This document shows, piece after piece, positions 35,761 to 44,147 of a stretch of 64,000 nt of DNA. Source of the stretch: Lentzea nigeriaca (GTDB lineage: Bacteria > Actinomycetota > Actinomycetes > Mycobacteriales > Pseudonocardiaceae); the NCBI RefSeq assembly GCF_016907955.1, contig NZ_JAFBCX010000001.1:1426001-1490000 (forward strand), read 5' to 3'. The position numbers and the translations under genes are program-made. Below the pieces are notes generated by a model. It did no database searches. It was not told where the DNA came from and was given only the letters and a program-made list of their open reading frames with translations. How positions within the stretch are numbered: position 1 is the first letter of the stretch; the number at the start of each line of letters is the position of its first letter.

Positions 35761-36429
35761 CTAGAGGTCCAGTTCGATCACCGTGCGCTTGTGCACCAGG
35801 TCGATCACGCCCGGCGGCACCGAGTCGCCCGCCGCCAGCAGCCGGGGCAGCAGCTCCGCCTCCGTGGTGATGGCGCGGAAGAACACCTCGACCGTCACGT
35901 CGTGCTCCGGCCGGCGCACGACGGTGATCTCGTCACCGGGCGCGATCAGCCCTGCCTCGATCACGCGGAAGTACGCGCCCGGCCGCGCCACCTGCGTGAA
36001 CCGCTTCACCCAGCCGCGCTGCCCGAGGAAGCCCGCGAACGTCCGGCAGGGCACGCGCGCGGCGGAGACCTCCAGCAACGCGGTGCCGATCCGCCACTGC
36101 TCGCCGATGAGGGCGTGCGTGTGGTCGATGCCCTGCGTGGTCAGGTTCTCGCCGAACTGGCCGTTGCGCAGGCCGACGCCCAGCTCGCCCTGCCAGAAGT
36201 CCAGGTCTTCGCGGGCATAGCCGTAAACGGCCTGGTAGTCGCCGCCGTGGTGGTCCCAGTCGGCGATCACGTCGCCCTGGATGCCGCTGCCGGCGGACTT
36301 CTTCGGTCCAGGCGGCCGCACCTCCAGAGGGCCGTCGACGGGGCGCTTGTCGATGGCGGTCGCGCCCTTCTGGGCGTAGTCGACCTCGGTCGTCTTGGAC
36401 GCGATGTTCAACGAGAGCACGACGGGCAT
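35761..36429 (-). CDS. MOSC-domain protein (YiiM-like)
   Basis: 222 residues. N-terminal MPVVLSLNIASKTTEVDYAQ, the SGIQGDVIADWDHHGGDYQAV stretch (HGG with downstream residues of the MOSC barrel), GQFGENLTTQGIDHTHALIGE, and the conserved Cys in VSAARVPCRTFAGFLG that would bind the molybdenum-cofactor-related sulfur. C-terminal 3-alpha region present. It fits YiiM/YuaD-type MOSC proteins that detoxify N-hydroxylated compounds with Moco; activity here is inferred. The downstream neighbour on the same strand is none; it lies next to a convergent phosphatase gene. Confidence 0.9.
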   Translation of the reverse strand: MPVVLSLNIASKTTEVDYAQKGATAIDKRPVDGPLEVRPPGPKKSAGSGIQGDVIADWDHHGGDYQAVYGYAREDLDFWQGELGVGLRNGQFGENLTTQGIDHTHALIGEQWRIGTALLEVSAARVPCRTFAGFLGQRGWVKRFTQVARPGAYFRVIEAGLIAPGDEITVVRRPEHDVTVEVFFRAITTEAELLPRLLAAGDSVPPGVIDLVHKRTVIELDL

Positions 36430-36439
36430 GAGCCCGAGG

Positions 36440-36829
36440 TTATTGGCCGATCGCCCTGGAGGCGATCGAATTGACGTAGTCCTCGTACTTGCCCACCTTG
36501 TAGGTGATCAGGTCCATGCACTCCTGCAGCTGAGCCATCTGCTGGCGCACGCGCTCCTGGTGTTCCTTGAGGATGTCGAGGCGCTGCAGTTCGTTGCCGT
36601 CGCCCTGACGGACCAGTTCGGTGTAGCGGCGGATCTCCGGCACCGGCATCCCGGACATCCGCAGCATGATGCACATGCGCAGCCAGTCGACGTCCTGCTG
36701 GGTGTACACCCGGCGCCCGCCCGGTCCTCTGTGGACCTGGTTGGCGAGGATGCCCTCCTTCTCGTAGAACCGCAGCGCGTGCACGCTCAGCCCGGTGCGT
36801 TCGGCGACCTGCCCGATGCTCAAGCTCAT
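36440..36829 (-). CDS. MerR-family transcriptional regulator
   Basis: 129 residues from ATG 36829. SIGQVAERTGLSVHALRFYE is the MerR winged helix; KEGILANQVHRGPGGRRVY follows, then a dimerisation coiled coil (LQRLDILKEHQERVRQQMAQ). There are no cysteines of a metal- or redox-sensing type beyond one in the coiled coil, so a small organic ligand is likely. Its start is 55 bases from the divergent aldo/keto reductase, whose promoter has the long 19-base spacer that MerR proteins act on. It leads into the MOSC gene 10 bases downstream, so the two probably form one operon. Confidence 0.9.
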   Translation of the reverse strand: MSLSIGQVAERTGLSVHALRFYEKEGILANQVHRGPGGRRVYTQQDVDWLRMCIMLRMSGMPVPEIRRYTELVRQGDGNELQRLDILKEHQERVRQQMAQLQECMDLITYKVGKYEDYVNSIASRAIGQ

Positions 36830-36846
36830 GCACCGAGCATATGTTC

Positions 36847-36884
36847 TTGACCTAGAGACGACTCTAGTTCCTAGGTTTTCCGGC
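36847..36884 (+). promoter_or_regulatory. MerR-type promoter (19-bp spacer) of the aldo/keto reductase
   Basis: -35 TTGACC (36847-36852), 19-base spacer, -10 TAGGTT (36872-36877). The spacer contains the inverted repeat CTAGAG-ACGA-CTCTAG (36852-36867). The long spacer is the mark of MerR-activated promoters. The predicted start falls at 36884/36885, the ATG, giving a leaderless mRNA. Confidence 0.8.
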
Positions 36885-37913
36885 ATGACAATGCGTTACC
36901 GCGTACTCGGGGGAACTGGCATCGAGGTCAGCCACCACTGCCTCGGCGCCATGATGTTCGGCCACGTCGCCAACTCTGACCACGACGAGGGCGTGCGGAT
37001 CATCCACCGCGCACTCGACGCCGGCATCAACTTCGTCGACACCGCAGACATGTACTCGGCAGGGGAGTCCGAGGAGATCGTCGGCAAGGCGTTGCAGGGC
37101 CGCAGGGACGACGTCGTGCTGGCCACGAAGGTGCACTTCCCGCTCACCGAGGGCCGCAACCGCAGCGGCAACTCGCGTCGTTACATCGTGCGGGCGGTCG
37201 AGGACAGCCTGCGGCGGCTCGGCACCGACTGGATCGACCTGTACCAGGTGCACCGGCCGGACTACAGCACCGACGTCGAGGAGACGCTGTCGGTGCTGAC
37301 GGATCTGGTGCGGGAGGGCAAGATCCGGGCGTTCGGCTGCTCGACGTTCCCCGCCGAGGAGATCGTCGAGGCGCACCACGTGGCGCTCAACCGCGGGCTG
37401 ATGCGGTTCCGGACCGAGCAGCCTCCGTACTCGTTGCTGGCGCGCGGGATCGAGCGGTCGGTGCTGCCGGTGTGTCAGCGGCTCGGCATGGGTGTGCTGG
37501 TGTGGAGTCCGCTGGCCAGCGGGTTCCTGTCGGGCAAGCACCGGAAGGGCGCGTCGGCCGAGGCCTTCCGGGCGACGCTGACGCCGGACCGGTTCGACGA
37601 GTCGCTGCCGCGCAACGCGGCGAAGTTCGACGCCGTGGAGGAGTTGGCGAAGCTCGCCGACGAGATGGGGGTGTCGCTGCCCGCACTCGCGATCGCGTTC
37701 GTGACGACGCACTCGGCGATCACCGGGCCGCGCACGATGGAGCACCTGGAGTCGTTGCTGGAGGGAGCTTCGCTGGTGCTGACCGACGACGTGCTGGACC
37801 GGATCGACGAGATCGTGCCGCCCGGCGTCGACACCTACGACGCGAACGGGGTCTGGAAGCCCGCGTCGCTGCTGGACGTCCACCAGCGACGCAGGCCCCT
37901 GGACCAGCGCTGA
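36885..37913 (+). CDS. Aldo/keto reductase
   Basis: 342 residues from ATG 36885 (MTMRYRVLGGTGIEVSHHCL). AKR signature: NFVDTADMYSAGESEEIVGK with Asp and Tyr, LATKVHFPL with Lys, WIDLYQVHRPDYSTD with His, and the C-terminal NADP site (SAITGPRTMEHLESLLEGA). It resembles the AKR12/YajO-type enzymes that reduce sugars, aldehydes or ketones. Control by the divergent MerR gene is indicated by the promoter with its 19-base spacer. The gene's stop abuts that of the convergent secreted-protein gene. Confidence 0.9.
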   Translation: MTMRYRVLGGTGIEVSHHCLGAMMFGHVANSDHDEGVRIIHRALDAGINFVDTADMYSAGESEEIVGKALQGRRDDVVLATKVHFPLTEGRNRSGNSRRYIVRAVEDSLRRLGTDWIDLYQVHRPDYSTDVEETLSVLTDLVREGKIRAFGCSTFPAEEIVEAHHVALNRGLMRFRTEQPPYSLLARGIERSVLPVCQRLGMGVLVWSPLASGFLSGKHRKGASAEAFRATLTPDRFDESLPRNAAKFDAVEELAKLADEMGVSLPALAIAFVTTHSAITGPRTMEHLESLLEGASLVLTDDVLDRIDEIVPPGVDTYDANGVWKPASLLDVHQRRRPLDQR

Positions 37914-39035
37914 CTACCAGGCCTGGGTGGTCAGGCCAGTGCCGAGGTAGATCTGGTCGTACCCGTTCCCGTCGTTGTCGTCGGTGTAGACGACGGTGAT
38001 GCGGCCCCACGGATCGACGCCGACGGCGGGTTCGTTCTGCCTGCCGGTGGCGTTGGAGACCGTGAGCTGCCGCGCGGGGCGGCCGGTGGTGGTGCCGTCG
38101 GGGTTGTAGACGTGCGTGTAGACGTCGTCCGCTTCCGCCGTGGTCACCGCGACGCCGAGCTGGTCGTCGATGCCGACCTGCGGGTCGGTGCCGGTCGTCT
38201 GGGCGACGGCCCCGCGGGGCGCCCCGGCCGCGGTGAAGGACTGCGTGTGGACACCGGACTGTTCCCACGCGACGGCGAAGTCGCCGTTGAAGTTCGCGGC
38301 CACGTCGGGGTGTTTTCCTTGCCCTGTCGTGGTTTGCGCCTGCTTCACGCCGCCGGACGGGGTGAGGATCTTGCGGGCGACGTTCGTGTCCGCCTCCCAC
38401 ACCACGATCGCGTTGCCCGCGGCGCCCATCGCGACCTGGGGCTTGGCATGCGTGCCGCCAGCGTTGTTGACCTGGGCCTCGTAGGTCTTGGACGAGATGG
38501 ACGCGAACCCGCTCACGCGCACGGTGGGCGGGTTCGTGCCCTGCTTGTCCTCCCACGTGACGGCGAAGGCGCCGGTGTCCGGATCGGCTGCCACGCTGGG
38601 AAAGTACTGCTGGCCGTCAGCGCTCGCGTTGGCCGTGCCGGAGCCAGAGACGGTGCCGCTCGTGCTGACCGAGCGGACCGCGATGTTGTAGAAACCGTTG
38701 CCGTCCGGGTCTTCCGACCACACGACGACGGCGGTGCCGTTCTCGTGCAGTGCGACGTCGGGCTGCCAGTGGCGCCAGTTGCCGGTGCCGCCGGCGCTCA
38801 GCTTCTTCTCGTAGAGGGACGTTCCCTCCTTGTAGAGGCGGATCCAGACGTCGGAGTGGATCGGGTCCTCGGGGTTGCTGGTGTCGCGGTCGTCCTCCCA
38901 CACGACGGCGGTGTAGCCGTTGCGGGTGGCCGAGGCGGACGCGTTGTCCTGGTCGCCGGTCGAGTCGCTGTTGACCGTGGACCACGTCATGGGCGCGGGG
39001 GCGAGCAGGAGGCTCGCGATCAGCAGTGTCTTCAC
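37914..39035 (-). CDS. Secreted repeat protein of unknown function, coupled to phoD
   Basis: 373 residues from GTG 39035, overlapping the phoD stop (GTGA). N-terminal signal peptide (MKTLLIASLLLAPAPMTWST). The mature part is made of five or six blade-like repeats with the pattern GYTAVVWEDDRD, TAVVVWSEDPDGNG, FAVTWEDKQGT, AIVVWEADT, FAVAWEQSG and ITVVYTDDNDGNGYD, as in beta-propeller or sialidase-like folds. The acidic DxDxDG loops may bind calcium. Function not known; co-translation with PhoD suggests a joint extracellular role. Confidence 0.82.
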   Translation of the reverse strand: MKTLLIASLLLAPAPMTWSTVNSDSTGDQDNASASATRNGYTAVVWEDDRDTSNPEDPIHSDVWIRLYKEGTSLYEKKLSAGGTGNWRHWQPDVALHENGTAVVVWSEDPDGNGFYNIAVRSVSTSGTVSGSGTANASADGQQYFPSVAADPDTGAFAVTWEDKQGTNPPTVRVSGFASISSKTYEAQVNNAGGTHAKPQVAMGAAGNAIVVWEADTNVARKILTPSGGVKQAQTTTGQGKHPDVAANFNGDFAVAWEQSGVHTQSFTAAGAPRGAVAQTTGTDPQVGIDDQLGVAVTTAEADDVYTHVYNPDGTTTGRPARQLTVSNATGRQNEPAVGVDPWGRITVVYTDDNDGNGYDQIYLGTGLTTQAW

Positions 39036-40546
39036 GGCGCCTGCAATCCGGGGTTGGACGACTCGATGACGTAGCTGCCGACGGTCTTGACCGGGTAGTC
39101 GCGGACGGTGACCTTGTCGACAGCGCGGAAGTCGACGTTCATCTGGGCCGGCGTGGTGCGGGTGCGGACGTAGCCGCGCAGGTTCTTGAAGTACTTCACG
39201 TGCGGGTTCAGCGTCGGGTTGAGGCTGTTGTCGGCCGCGTTGCCGTCACCGCCGGACGTGATCGACGTGGTGACGAGCTCGGTGCCGATGATCCGGTTCT
39301 GCGTGCCGTAGTTCTGCATGAGGTTCGCGGCCCAGCTGCGGTGCACGTCGCCGGTGAGGACGACGGTGCCCTTGTTGGCGTTGGTGTCCCAGGCGTTCTG
39401 GATGCGGGTGCGGTTGGCGGTGTAGCCGTCCCACGCGTCCATGCTCTTCGCGCCGTCCGCGCTCGCGAGCCGTTGGGCGAAGAACACCTGCTGGCCCAGG
39501 AAGTCCCAGGTGCCGAGCTTCTGGCGCAGGCCGTCGATCAGCCACGTCTCCTGAGCGGTGCCGGTGATCGTGCGCGCCGGATCGTCGGCTTCCTGGCAGA
39601 CCTTCGTGCCGTCGCCGCATGCCTGGTCGTCGCGGTACTGGCGGGTGTCGAGCATGTGGAACGTGGCGAGGCTGCCCCAGCGGACCCTGCGGTGCAGCAG
39701 CATGTTCTCCGCGCTCGGGGCCTGGGCGCTGCGCAGCGGCATGTGTTCGTAGTACGCCTTGTACGCGGCCGCGCGGCGGGCCCTGAAGTCACCGGCGGGG
39801 CTCGTGTCGTTGCGGACCAGGTTGGCGTAGTTGTTCTCTACTTCATGATCGTCCCAGACGACCAGCCAGGGCGCGGTGGCGTGCGCGGCCTGCAGGTCCG
39901 GGTCGGTCTTGTACTGGGCGTGGCGGACCCGGTAGTCGGCCAGGGTGCTGATCTCGGCGGCGGGCGCGAACTGGCGCACCCTCGTGGTCGACGCCGCGCC
40001 CTCGTAGATGTAGTCGCCGAGGTGCAGGATCAGGTCGGGGTGTTCCTCGGCCATCCGGCGGTAGGCCGTGAAGTAACCCTCCTCGTAGTGCGCGCACGAG
40101 GCGAAGAGCATGGTGAGTTCGGGAGAGGTGCCCAAGGCCGGTGCGGTGAGGGCGCGGCCGGCGGGGGAGATGTGACCGGCGGCGCGGAAGCGGTACCAGT
40201 ACTCGCGGCCGGGTTCGAGGCCGGTCAGGGTGACGTGGACGGAGTGGGCGCTCGCCTGCGTTGTCGTGAACGTGCCGGTGCGGGTGATGCTCGTGAAGCG
40301 TTCGTCGGTGGCGACCTGCCATTCGACGGCGGTGTCGGTGTTCGGCATGCCGCCGAGACCGTCGGCGTTCAGGGGGTTCGGGGCGAGGCGGGTCCAGATG
40401 ACGAACCCGTCGGCTGCCGGTTCGCCGGACGCGACGCCGAGGGTGAAGGGATAGCCGATGGCGTTGGCCAGCCGCGGGATGAGTGCTCCGGCGCTCGCTC
40501 CCGCGAGGCCGCCCACGATGAAGGTGCGTCTCCGTAACGTGGTCAT
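39032..40546 (-). CDS. phoD: Secreted alkaline phosphatase D
   Basis: 504 residues. A twin-arginine signal (MTTLRRRTFIVGGLAGASAG) indicates Tat export. The Fn3-like N-terminal domain is followed by the PhoD metallophosphatase core: LMLFASCAHYEEG, HLGDYIYEGAAS, WDDHEVENN and VVLTGDVHRSWAAN supply the Fe/Ca ligands. The enzyme hydrolyses phosphate mono- and diesters outside the cell. In many actinomycetes phoD is under PhoP control; I did not find a clear PHO box. The downstream secreted protein overlaps its stop and is likely co-translated. Confidence 0.94.
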   Translation of the reverse strand: MTTLRRRTFIVGGLAGASAGALIPRLANAIGYPFTLGVASGEPAADGFVIWTRLAPNPLNADGLGGMPNTDTAVEWQVATDERFTSITRTGTFTTTQASAHSVHVTLTGLEPGREYWYRFRAAGHISPAGRALTAPALGTSPELTMLFASCAHYEEGYFTAYRRMAEEHPDLILHLGDYIYEGAASTTRVRQFAPAAEISTLADYRVRHAQYKTDPDLQAAHATAPWLVVWDDHEVENNYANLVRNDTSPAGDFRARRAAAYKAYYEHMPLRSAQAPSAENMLLHRRVRWGSLATFHMLDTRQYRDDQACGDGTKVCQEADDPARTITGTAQETWLIDGLRQKLGTWDFLGQQVFFAQRLASADGAKSMDAWDGYTANRTRIQNAWDTNANKGTVVLTGDVHRSWAANLMQNYGTQNRIIGTELVTTSITSGGDGNAADNSLNPTLNPHVKYFKNLRGYVRTRTTPAQMNVDFRAVDKVTVRDYPVKTVGSYVIESSNPGLQAP

Positions 40547-40557
40547 GACCAGCAGGC

Positions 40558-41076
40558 TTACCGAACGCGGGTAAAGGTCCGCCTAACGGTGTACGGCTTC
40601 AAAGTGCTTTCCCACCACGAGAATGCCGCATGGTCGTCGTGGTGGATGTCGAACGCGTCGGCGAGGAGCTCGGCCGCGCACAGCGGGATCCCGGTGTCGC
40701 GCACGGCGCGGTAGAGCAGGGCCACGTGGTCGCGGGACCAGGATTCGAGGCGCAGGCCGGGTAATCGATCGGCAGCACAGCAGGGCTGGGCGCACACGAC
40801 GATGTCGAACCACTCGTCGTCGTGGTCGTTGAAGGCGACCGTGACACCGAAGCGGTCGGGCTGCAGCGCGGTGACGGTGCTGTGGCGCGTCTCGTAGTGC
40901 AGCGGGTACGGCAGGGCGGCCAGCCGGCGGGCGGCGTGCAGGTCGGGTCCTCGCAGCGGCACGGGATCGTGGTGCGCGCCGTGGTCGAGGACGACGACTT
41001 CCCACGCGCTGCGGGTCAGCCGGAGCGCGGTCGCGAGGCCGGCTATTCCGGCGCCCACCACGAGTGCTGTGGCCAT
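40558..41076 (-). CDS. Short FAD/NAD(P)-binding flavoprotein-like protein
   Basis: 172 residues from ATG 41076. The N-terminus is a dinucleotide-binding motif, ALVVGAGIAGLATALRL, followed by VVVLDHG, like the start of an FAD-dependent monooxygenase. The length is less than half of such enzymes, and the second FAD motif and substrate domain are missing; instead a VVCAQPCCAADRLPGLRLES stretch follows. It is either a minimal nucleotide-binding protein or a shortened relic that keeps an open frame. It is divergent from the MarR gene with a perfect palindrome between them. Confidence 0.6.
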   Translation of the reverse strand: MATALVVGAGIAGLATALRLTRSAWEVVVLDHGAHHDPVPLRGPDLHAARRLAALPYPLHYETRHSTVTALQPDRFGVTVAFNDHDDEWFDIVVCAQPCCAADRLPGLRLESWSRDHVALLYRAVRDTGIPLCAAELLADAFDIHHDDHAAFSWWESTLKPYTVRRTFTRVR

Positions 41077-41113
41077 GTCAGCCCCTTCCCCCTAGGATTG
41101 AGGCTAGCGAACA

Positions 41114-41129
41114 TTCAGAAATTTCTGAA
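41114..41129. promoter_or_regulatory. Palindromic operator between the flavoprotein and MarR genes
   Basis: TTCAGAAATTTCTGAA is a perfect 16-bp palindrome 38 bases from the flavoprotein ATG and 17 bases from the regulator's GTG. A/T-rich in very GC-rich DNA, it is a strong candidate for the site of the adjacent MarR/GbsR protein. Confidence 0.8.
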
Positions 41130-41145
41130 GACAGATGGGTTCGGT

Positions 41146-41628
41146 GTGACGGGCGAGACAGATCGCGAACAGGAAGGCCGCAAGGAGGCTGCGGAGCACC
41201 TGGCGCTCACCCTGGTCGGGGCGGGCATGCAGCGGATGGCGGCGCGCGTGCTGGCGGCGTTCCTGTTCACCGACTCACCGTCGCTGACCGCGGGCGATCT
41301 GAGCGCTGAGCTGGGCGCGAGCGCGGGGTCCGTGTCCGGCGCGATCAAGATGGTCATGCAGATGGGGTTGATCGAACGGGCGCCGGCGCCGGGCAGCCGT
41401 CGCGAGCACTACCGGATGCGCGACAAGGCGTGGACCACGCTCTACGGCAGGCAGCACGCCCCGATCGACGACATCCTGTCCGCCGTCGCGCGCGGGGTGG
41501 AGGCCGTCGGGCCGGGGCCGGCGCGGGAGCGGCTCGCCTACATGCGGGACTTCTACGAGTTCCTGCTGAGCGAGGTGCCCACGCTCATCGAGCGCTTCGA
41601 GCAGCGCCGTGGAGAATCCCGCCCATGA
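41146..41628 (+). CDS. MarR/GbsR-family transcriptional regulator
   Basis: 160 residues from GTG 41146 (MTGETDREQEGRKEAAEHLA). The winged HTH reads RMAARVLAAFLFTDSPSLTA, then GDLSAELGASAGSVSGAIKM and the SRREHYRMRDKAW wing, typical of the GbsR/MarR group that regulates osmolyte and drug-efflux genes. A C-terminal helical dimerisation part follows. It is divergent from the flavoprotein gene; the 16-bp palindrome between them is the probable operator. Its 3' end overlaps the convergent TetR gene by 44 bases. Confidence 0.88.
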   Translation: MTGETDREQEGRKEAAEHLALTLVGAGMQRMAARVLAAFLFTDSPSLTAGDLSAELGASAGSVSGAIKMVMQMGLIERAPAPGSRREHYRMRDKAWTTLYGRQHAPIDDILSAVARGVEAVGPGPARERLAYMRDFYEFLLSEVPTLIERFEQRRGESRP

Positions 41629-42115
41629 TCAGGTCGAGCATCCGCTTGGCCTGGGCCTGGTCGCCGTTCTGGCCGACGGCGACGAGCATCGTCATGACGT
41701 CGAGCGGCTCGACCGTCGCGCCGAGCGGGGTCAGCAGCTGTTCCAACGCCTGCGTCATCTTGGCGCGGCTGTGTTCGAACGGGTTCAGGCCGAGGGCGAT
41801 GACGGCCTGCAGTGCGTCCTTGAGGTCGCGTTTCGTCGCCAGGTAGGCGATGAAACGGTCCATCCACTCCCGCAGCGCCGCCTCCGGGCCGAGGGCCTCG
41901 AGCAGCTCGGGCGCCGCGTCGCAGAGCTTCTCCAGCTCGGTGCGGTAGACGGCCTCGATCAGCGCCTCGCGCGTCGGGAAGTGCCGGTAGAGCGTGCCGA
42001 TGCCGACGCCCGCCTTCTTGGCGATGGCGCCGAGCGTCACGTCCTTCTCGTGGGTGAAGGCATCCAACGCCACCTCGAGCAACAACCCGCGGTTGCGGAC
42101 GGCGTCAGCACGCAC
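41585..42115 (-). CDS. TetR-family repressor of the tandem SDR genes
   Basis: 176 residues from GTG 42115. The TetR HTH is TLGAIAKKAGVGIGTLYRHF; the ligand domain has the WMDRFIAYLATKRDLKDAL segment seen in repressors of SDR operons. The two tandem operators lie between it and the divergent SDR gene, 30-82 bases from its start. It is expected to repress the SDR operon and itself and to be released by an SDR substrate or similar small molecule. Confidence 0.9.
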   Translation of the reverse strand: MRADAVRNRGLLLEVALDAFTHEKDVTLGAIAKKAGVGIGTLYRHFPTREALIEAVYRTELEKLCDAAPELLEALGPEAALREWMDRFIAYLATKRDLKDALQAVIALGLNPFEHSRAKMTQALEQLLTPLGATVEPLDVMTMLVAVGQNGDQAQAKRMLDLIMGGILHGAARSAR

Positions 42116-42144
42116 TTTTCACTCCAATGGGTACGCCACTTGCT

Positions 42145-42197
42145 AACCGGAGGACCCTCCGTTTAGAGTGGAACTCGAACCGGAGGAACCTCCGTTT
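42145..42197. promoter_or_regulatory. Two tandem TetR operators and SDR promoter
   Basis: AACCGGAGGACCCTCCGTTT (42145-42164) and AACCGGAGGAACCTCCGTTT (42178-42197) differ by one base and are 33 bp apart, about three helical turns, so two dimers could bind the same face. Each is an imperfect CGGAGG-N-CCTCCG palindrome. TTGCTA (42140-42145) and TAGAGT (42164-42169) look like the SDR promoter, with the first operator in its spacer. Confidence 0.85.
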
Positions 42198-42226
42198 CAG
42201 TGTACGACACAGGTTGGGGAAATCGG

Positions 42227-43177
42227 ATGAGTGAGCGCATCACCACCCCGTTCGGCTTCGAGACCACTGCTCTCGAGGTCGTCGAGGGCGTCGACCTCTC
42301 GGGCCGCCGCGCCGTGGTCACCGGTGGGGCGTCGGGCATCGGCGTCGAGACCGTGCGGGCTCTGGCCGCCGCGGGCGCCGAGGTCACCATCGCGGCGAGG
42401 AACGTCGAGGCGGGCCGGAAGGTCGCCGCGGAGCTGTCCGCCGCCACGGGCAACGAGCAGATCCTCGTCGCTCCGCTGGAACTGACGTCGCAGGATTCGG
42501 TGAAGGAGTTCGTCCGTTCCTGGGACGGCCCGCTGCACCTGCTGATCAACAACGCGGGTGTCATGGCCACCCCGCTCACCCGCACGCCGGAGGGCTGGGA
42601 GCTCCAGTTCGCCACGAACCACTTCGGCCACTTCACGCTGACGCTGGGCCTGTTCGACGCATTGCGGGCGGAGGGCGCCCGCGTGGTGAACGTCAGCTCG
42701 GCGGGCCACCTGGCGAGCCCGGTGGTGTTCGACGACATCCACTTCGAGCGCCGGGAGTACGACCGCTGGCAGGCGTACGGCCAGTCGAAGACCGCGAACA
42801 TCCTGTTCGGCGTCGAGGCTGGCAAGCGCTGGGCCTCCGAGGGCGTCACGATGAACGCGCTGATGCCGGGCGGCATCCTGACGGCCCTGCAGCGGCACAT
42901 CACGCCGGAAGAGCTGCAGGAGCGCATCCGGCTGCGCGGCGGCGACAAGGCGTTGCAGCTCAAGACTCCCGAGCAGGGCGCGGCCACCACGCTGGTGCTC
43001 GCCGTCTCGCCGCTGGTCGAGGGCCGCTCCGGCCTCTACTTCGAGGACTGCAACGAGGCCCTGCCGAACACCGGCGGCATGTCGGGCGGCCTCGCCGCCT
43101 ACGCACACGATCCGGAGGCCGCGGCCCAGCTGTGGAAGGTCTCCGAAGAGACGCTCAAGATCGGGGAACAGGCTTGA
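42227..43177 (+). CDS. SDR-family oxidoreductase (first of a tandem pair)
   Basis: 316 residues from ATG 42227. Extended SDR of the retinol-dehydrogenase-like group: VTGGASGIGVETVRAL (nucleotide site), INNAGVMATPL, NVSSAGH with the catalytic Ser, and YGQSKTANILF with Tyr and Lys. The extra N-terminal RITTPFGFETTALEVVEGVD marks this subgroup. The gene is under the TetR/operator control just upstream. It shares long identical stretches with the next gene. The substrate is unknown. Confidence 0.92.
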   Translation: MSERITTPFGFETTALEVVEGVDLSGRRAVVTGGASGIGVETVRALAAAGAEVTIAARNVEAGRKVAAELSAATGNEQILVAPLELTSQDSVKEFVRSWDGPLHLLINNAGVMATPLTRTPEGWELQFATNHFGHFTLTLGLFDALRAEGARVVNVSSAGHLASPVVFDDIHFERREYDRWQAYGQSKTANILFGVEAGKRWASEGVTMNALMPGGILTALQRHITPEELQERIRLRGGDKALQLKTPEQGAATTLVLAVSPLVEGRSGLYFEDCNEALPNTGGMSGGLAAYAHDPEAAAQLWKVSEETLKIGEQA

Positions 43178-44103
43178 TCACCACCGGCTACGGCTTCGAG
43201 ACCACGGCCCTGGACGTGGTCCGGGACGTCGATCTCTCCGGCCGCCGCGCCGTCGTCACCGGCGGCGCCTCCGGCATCGGCGTGGAGACCGTCCGCGCCC
43301 TCGCCACCGCGGGCGCCGAGGTCACCATCGCGGCCCGCGACATCGACGCGGCCCAGCGCGTGGCGACCTCGCTGACCATCGCCACCGGCAACAAGAAGAT
43401 CTCGGTGGCCCGCCTCGACCTGGCGTCGCAGGCGTCTGTGAAGGCGTTCGCGCGCAACTGGGACGGCCCGCTGCACCTGCTGATCAACAACGCGGGCGTC
43501 ATGGCCACGCCGTTGACCCGCACGCCGGAGGGCTGGGAGCTCCAGTTCGCCACCAACCACTTCGGCCACTTCGCCCTGACCACGGGTCTGTTCAACTCGC
43601 TGCGCGCCGAGGGCGCCCGCGTGGTGAACGTGAGCTCGTCCGCGCACCTGATGGGCGACGTCGTGTTCGACGACCTCCACTACGAACACCGCGACTACGA
43701 CCGCTGGCAGGCCTACGGCCAGTCGAAAACGGCGAACATCCTGTTCGGCGTGGAGGCGGGCAAACGCTGGGCCTCCGAGCGCATCACGATGAACGCCCTC
43801 ATGCCGGGCAGCATCGCGACCAACCTGCAGCGCCACCTGACCCAGGAGGAACTGCAGGAGCGCATCCGCCAGAGCGGCGCCGCCACGAAGCGCCGCGTGA
43901 AGACCCCGGAGCAGGGCGCCGCCACCACCCTGGTCGTGGCCACATCGCCACTGCTGGAAGGCCTGTCCGGCAAGTACTTCGAGGACTGCAACGAGGCCCT
44001 GCCGAACACCGGCGGCGTGATCTCCGGCGTAGCCCCCTACGCCCAGGACCCGGAATCCGCAGCCCAACTGTGGAAGGTCTCGGAAGAGACCCTCGCCCTC
44101 TGA
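43174..44103 (+). CDS. SDR-family oxidoreductase (tandem duplicate)
   Basis: 309 residues from TTG 43174, which overlaps the stop of the first SDR (TTGA). TCGGGGA (43161-43167) is the ribosome-binding site. It keeps all SDR motifs (VTGGASGIGVETVRAL, INNAGVMATPL, YGQSKTANILF) and is clearly a recent duplicate, with long identical runs in the middle. The differences cluster around the substrate-binding tail (IRQSGAATKRRVKTPEQ versus IRLRGGDKALQLKTPEQ), so the pair may have split substrate range. A hairpin follows the stop. Confidence 0.92.
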   Translation: MITTGYGFETTALDVVRDVDLSGRRAVVTGGASGIGVETVRALATAGAEVTIAARDIDAAQRVATSLTIATGNKKISVARLDLASQASVKAFARNWDGPLHLLINNAGVMATPLTRTPEGWELQFATNHFGHFALTTGLFNSLRAEGARVVNVSSSAHLMGDVVFDDLHYEHRDYDRWQAYGQSKTANILFGVEAGKRWASERITMNALMPGSIATNLQRHLTQEELQERIRQSGAATKRRVKTPEQGAATTLVVATSPLLEGLSGKYFEDCNEALPNTGGVISGVAPYAQDPESAAQLWKVSEETLAL

Positions 44104-44147
44104 CCCGCGAAACGGCGCTGCCCCCGGCATCCATCCCGCGACGCACT

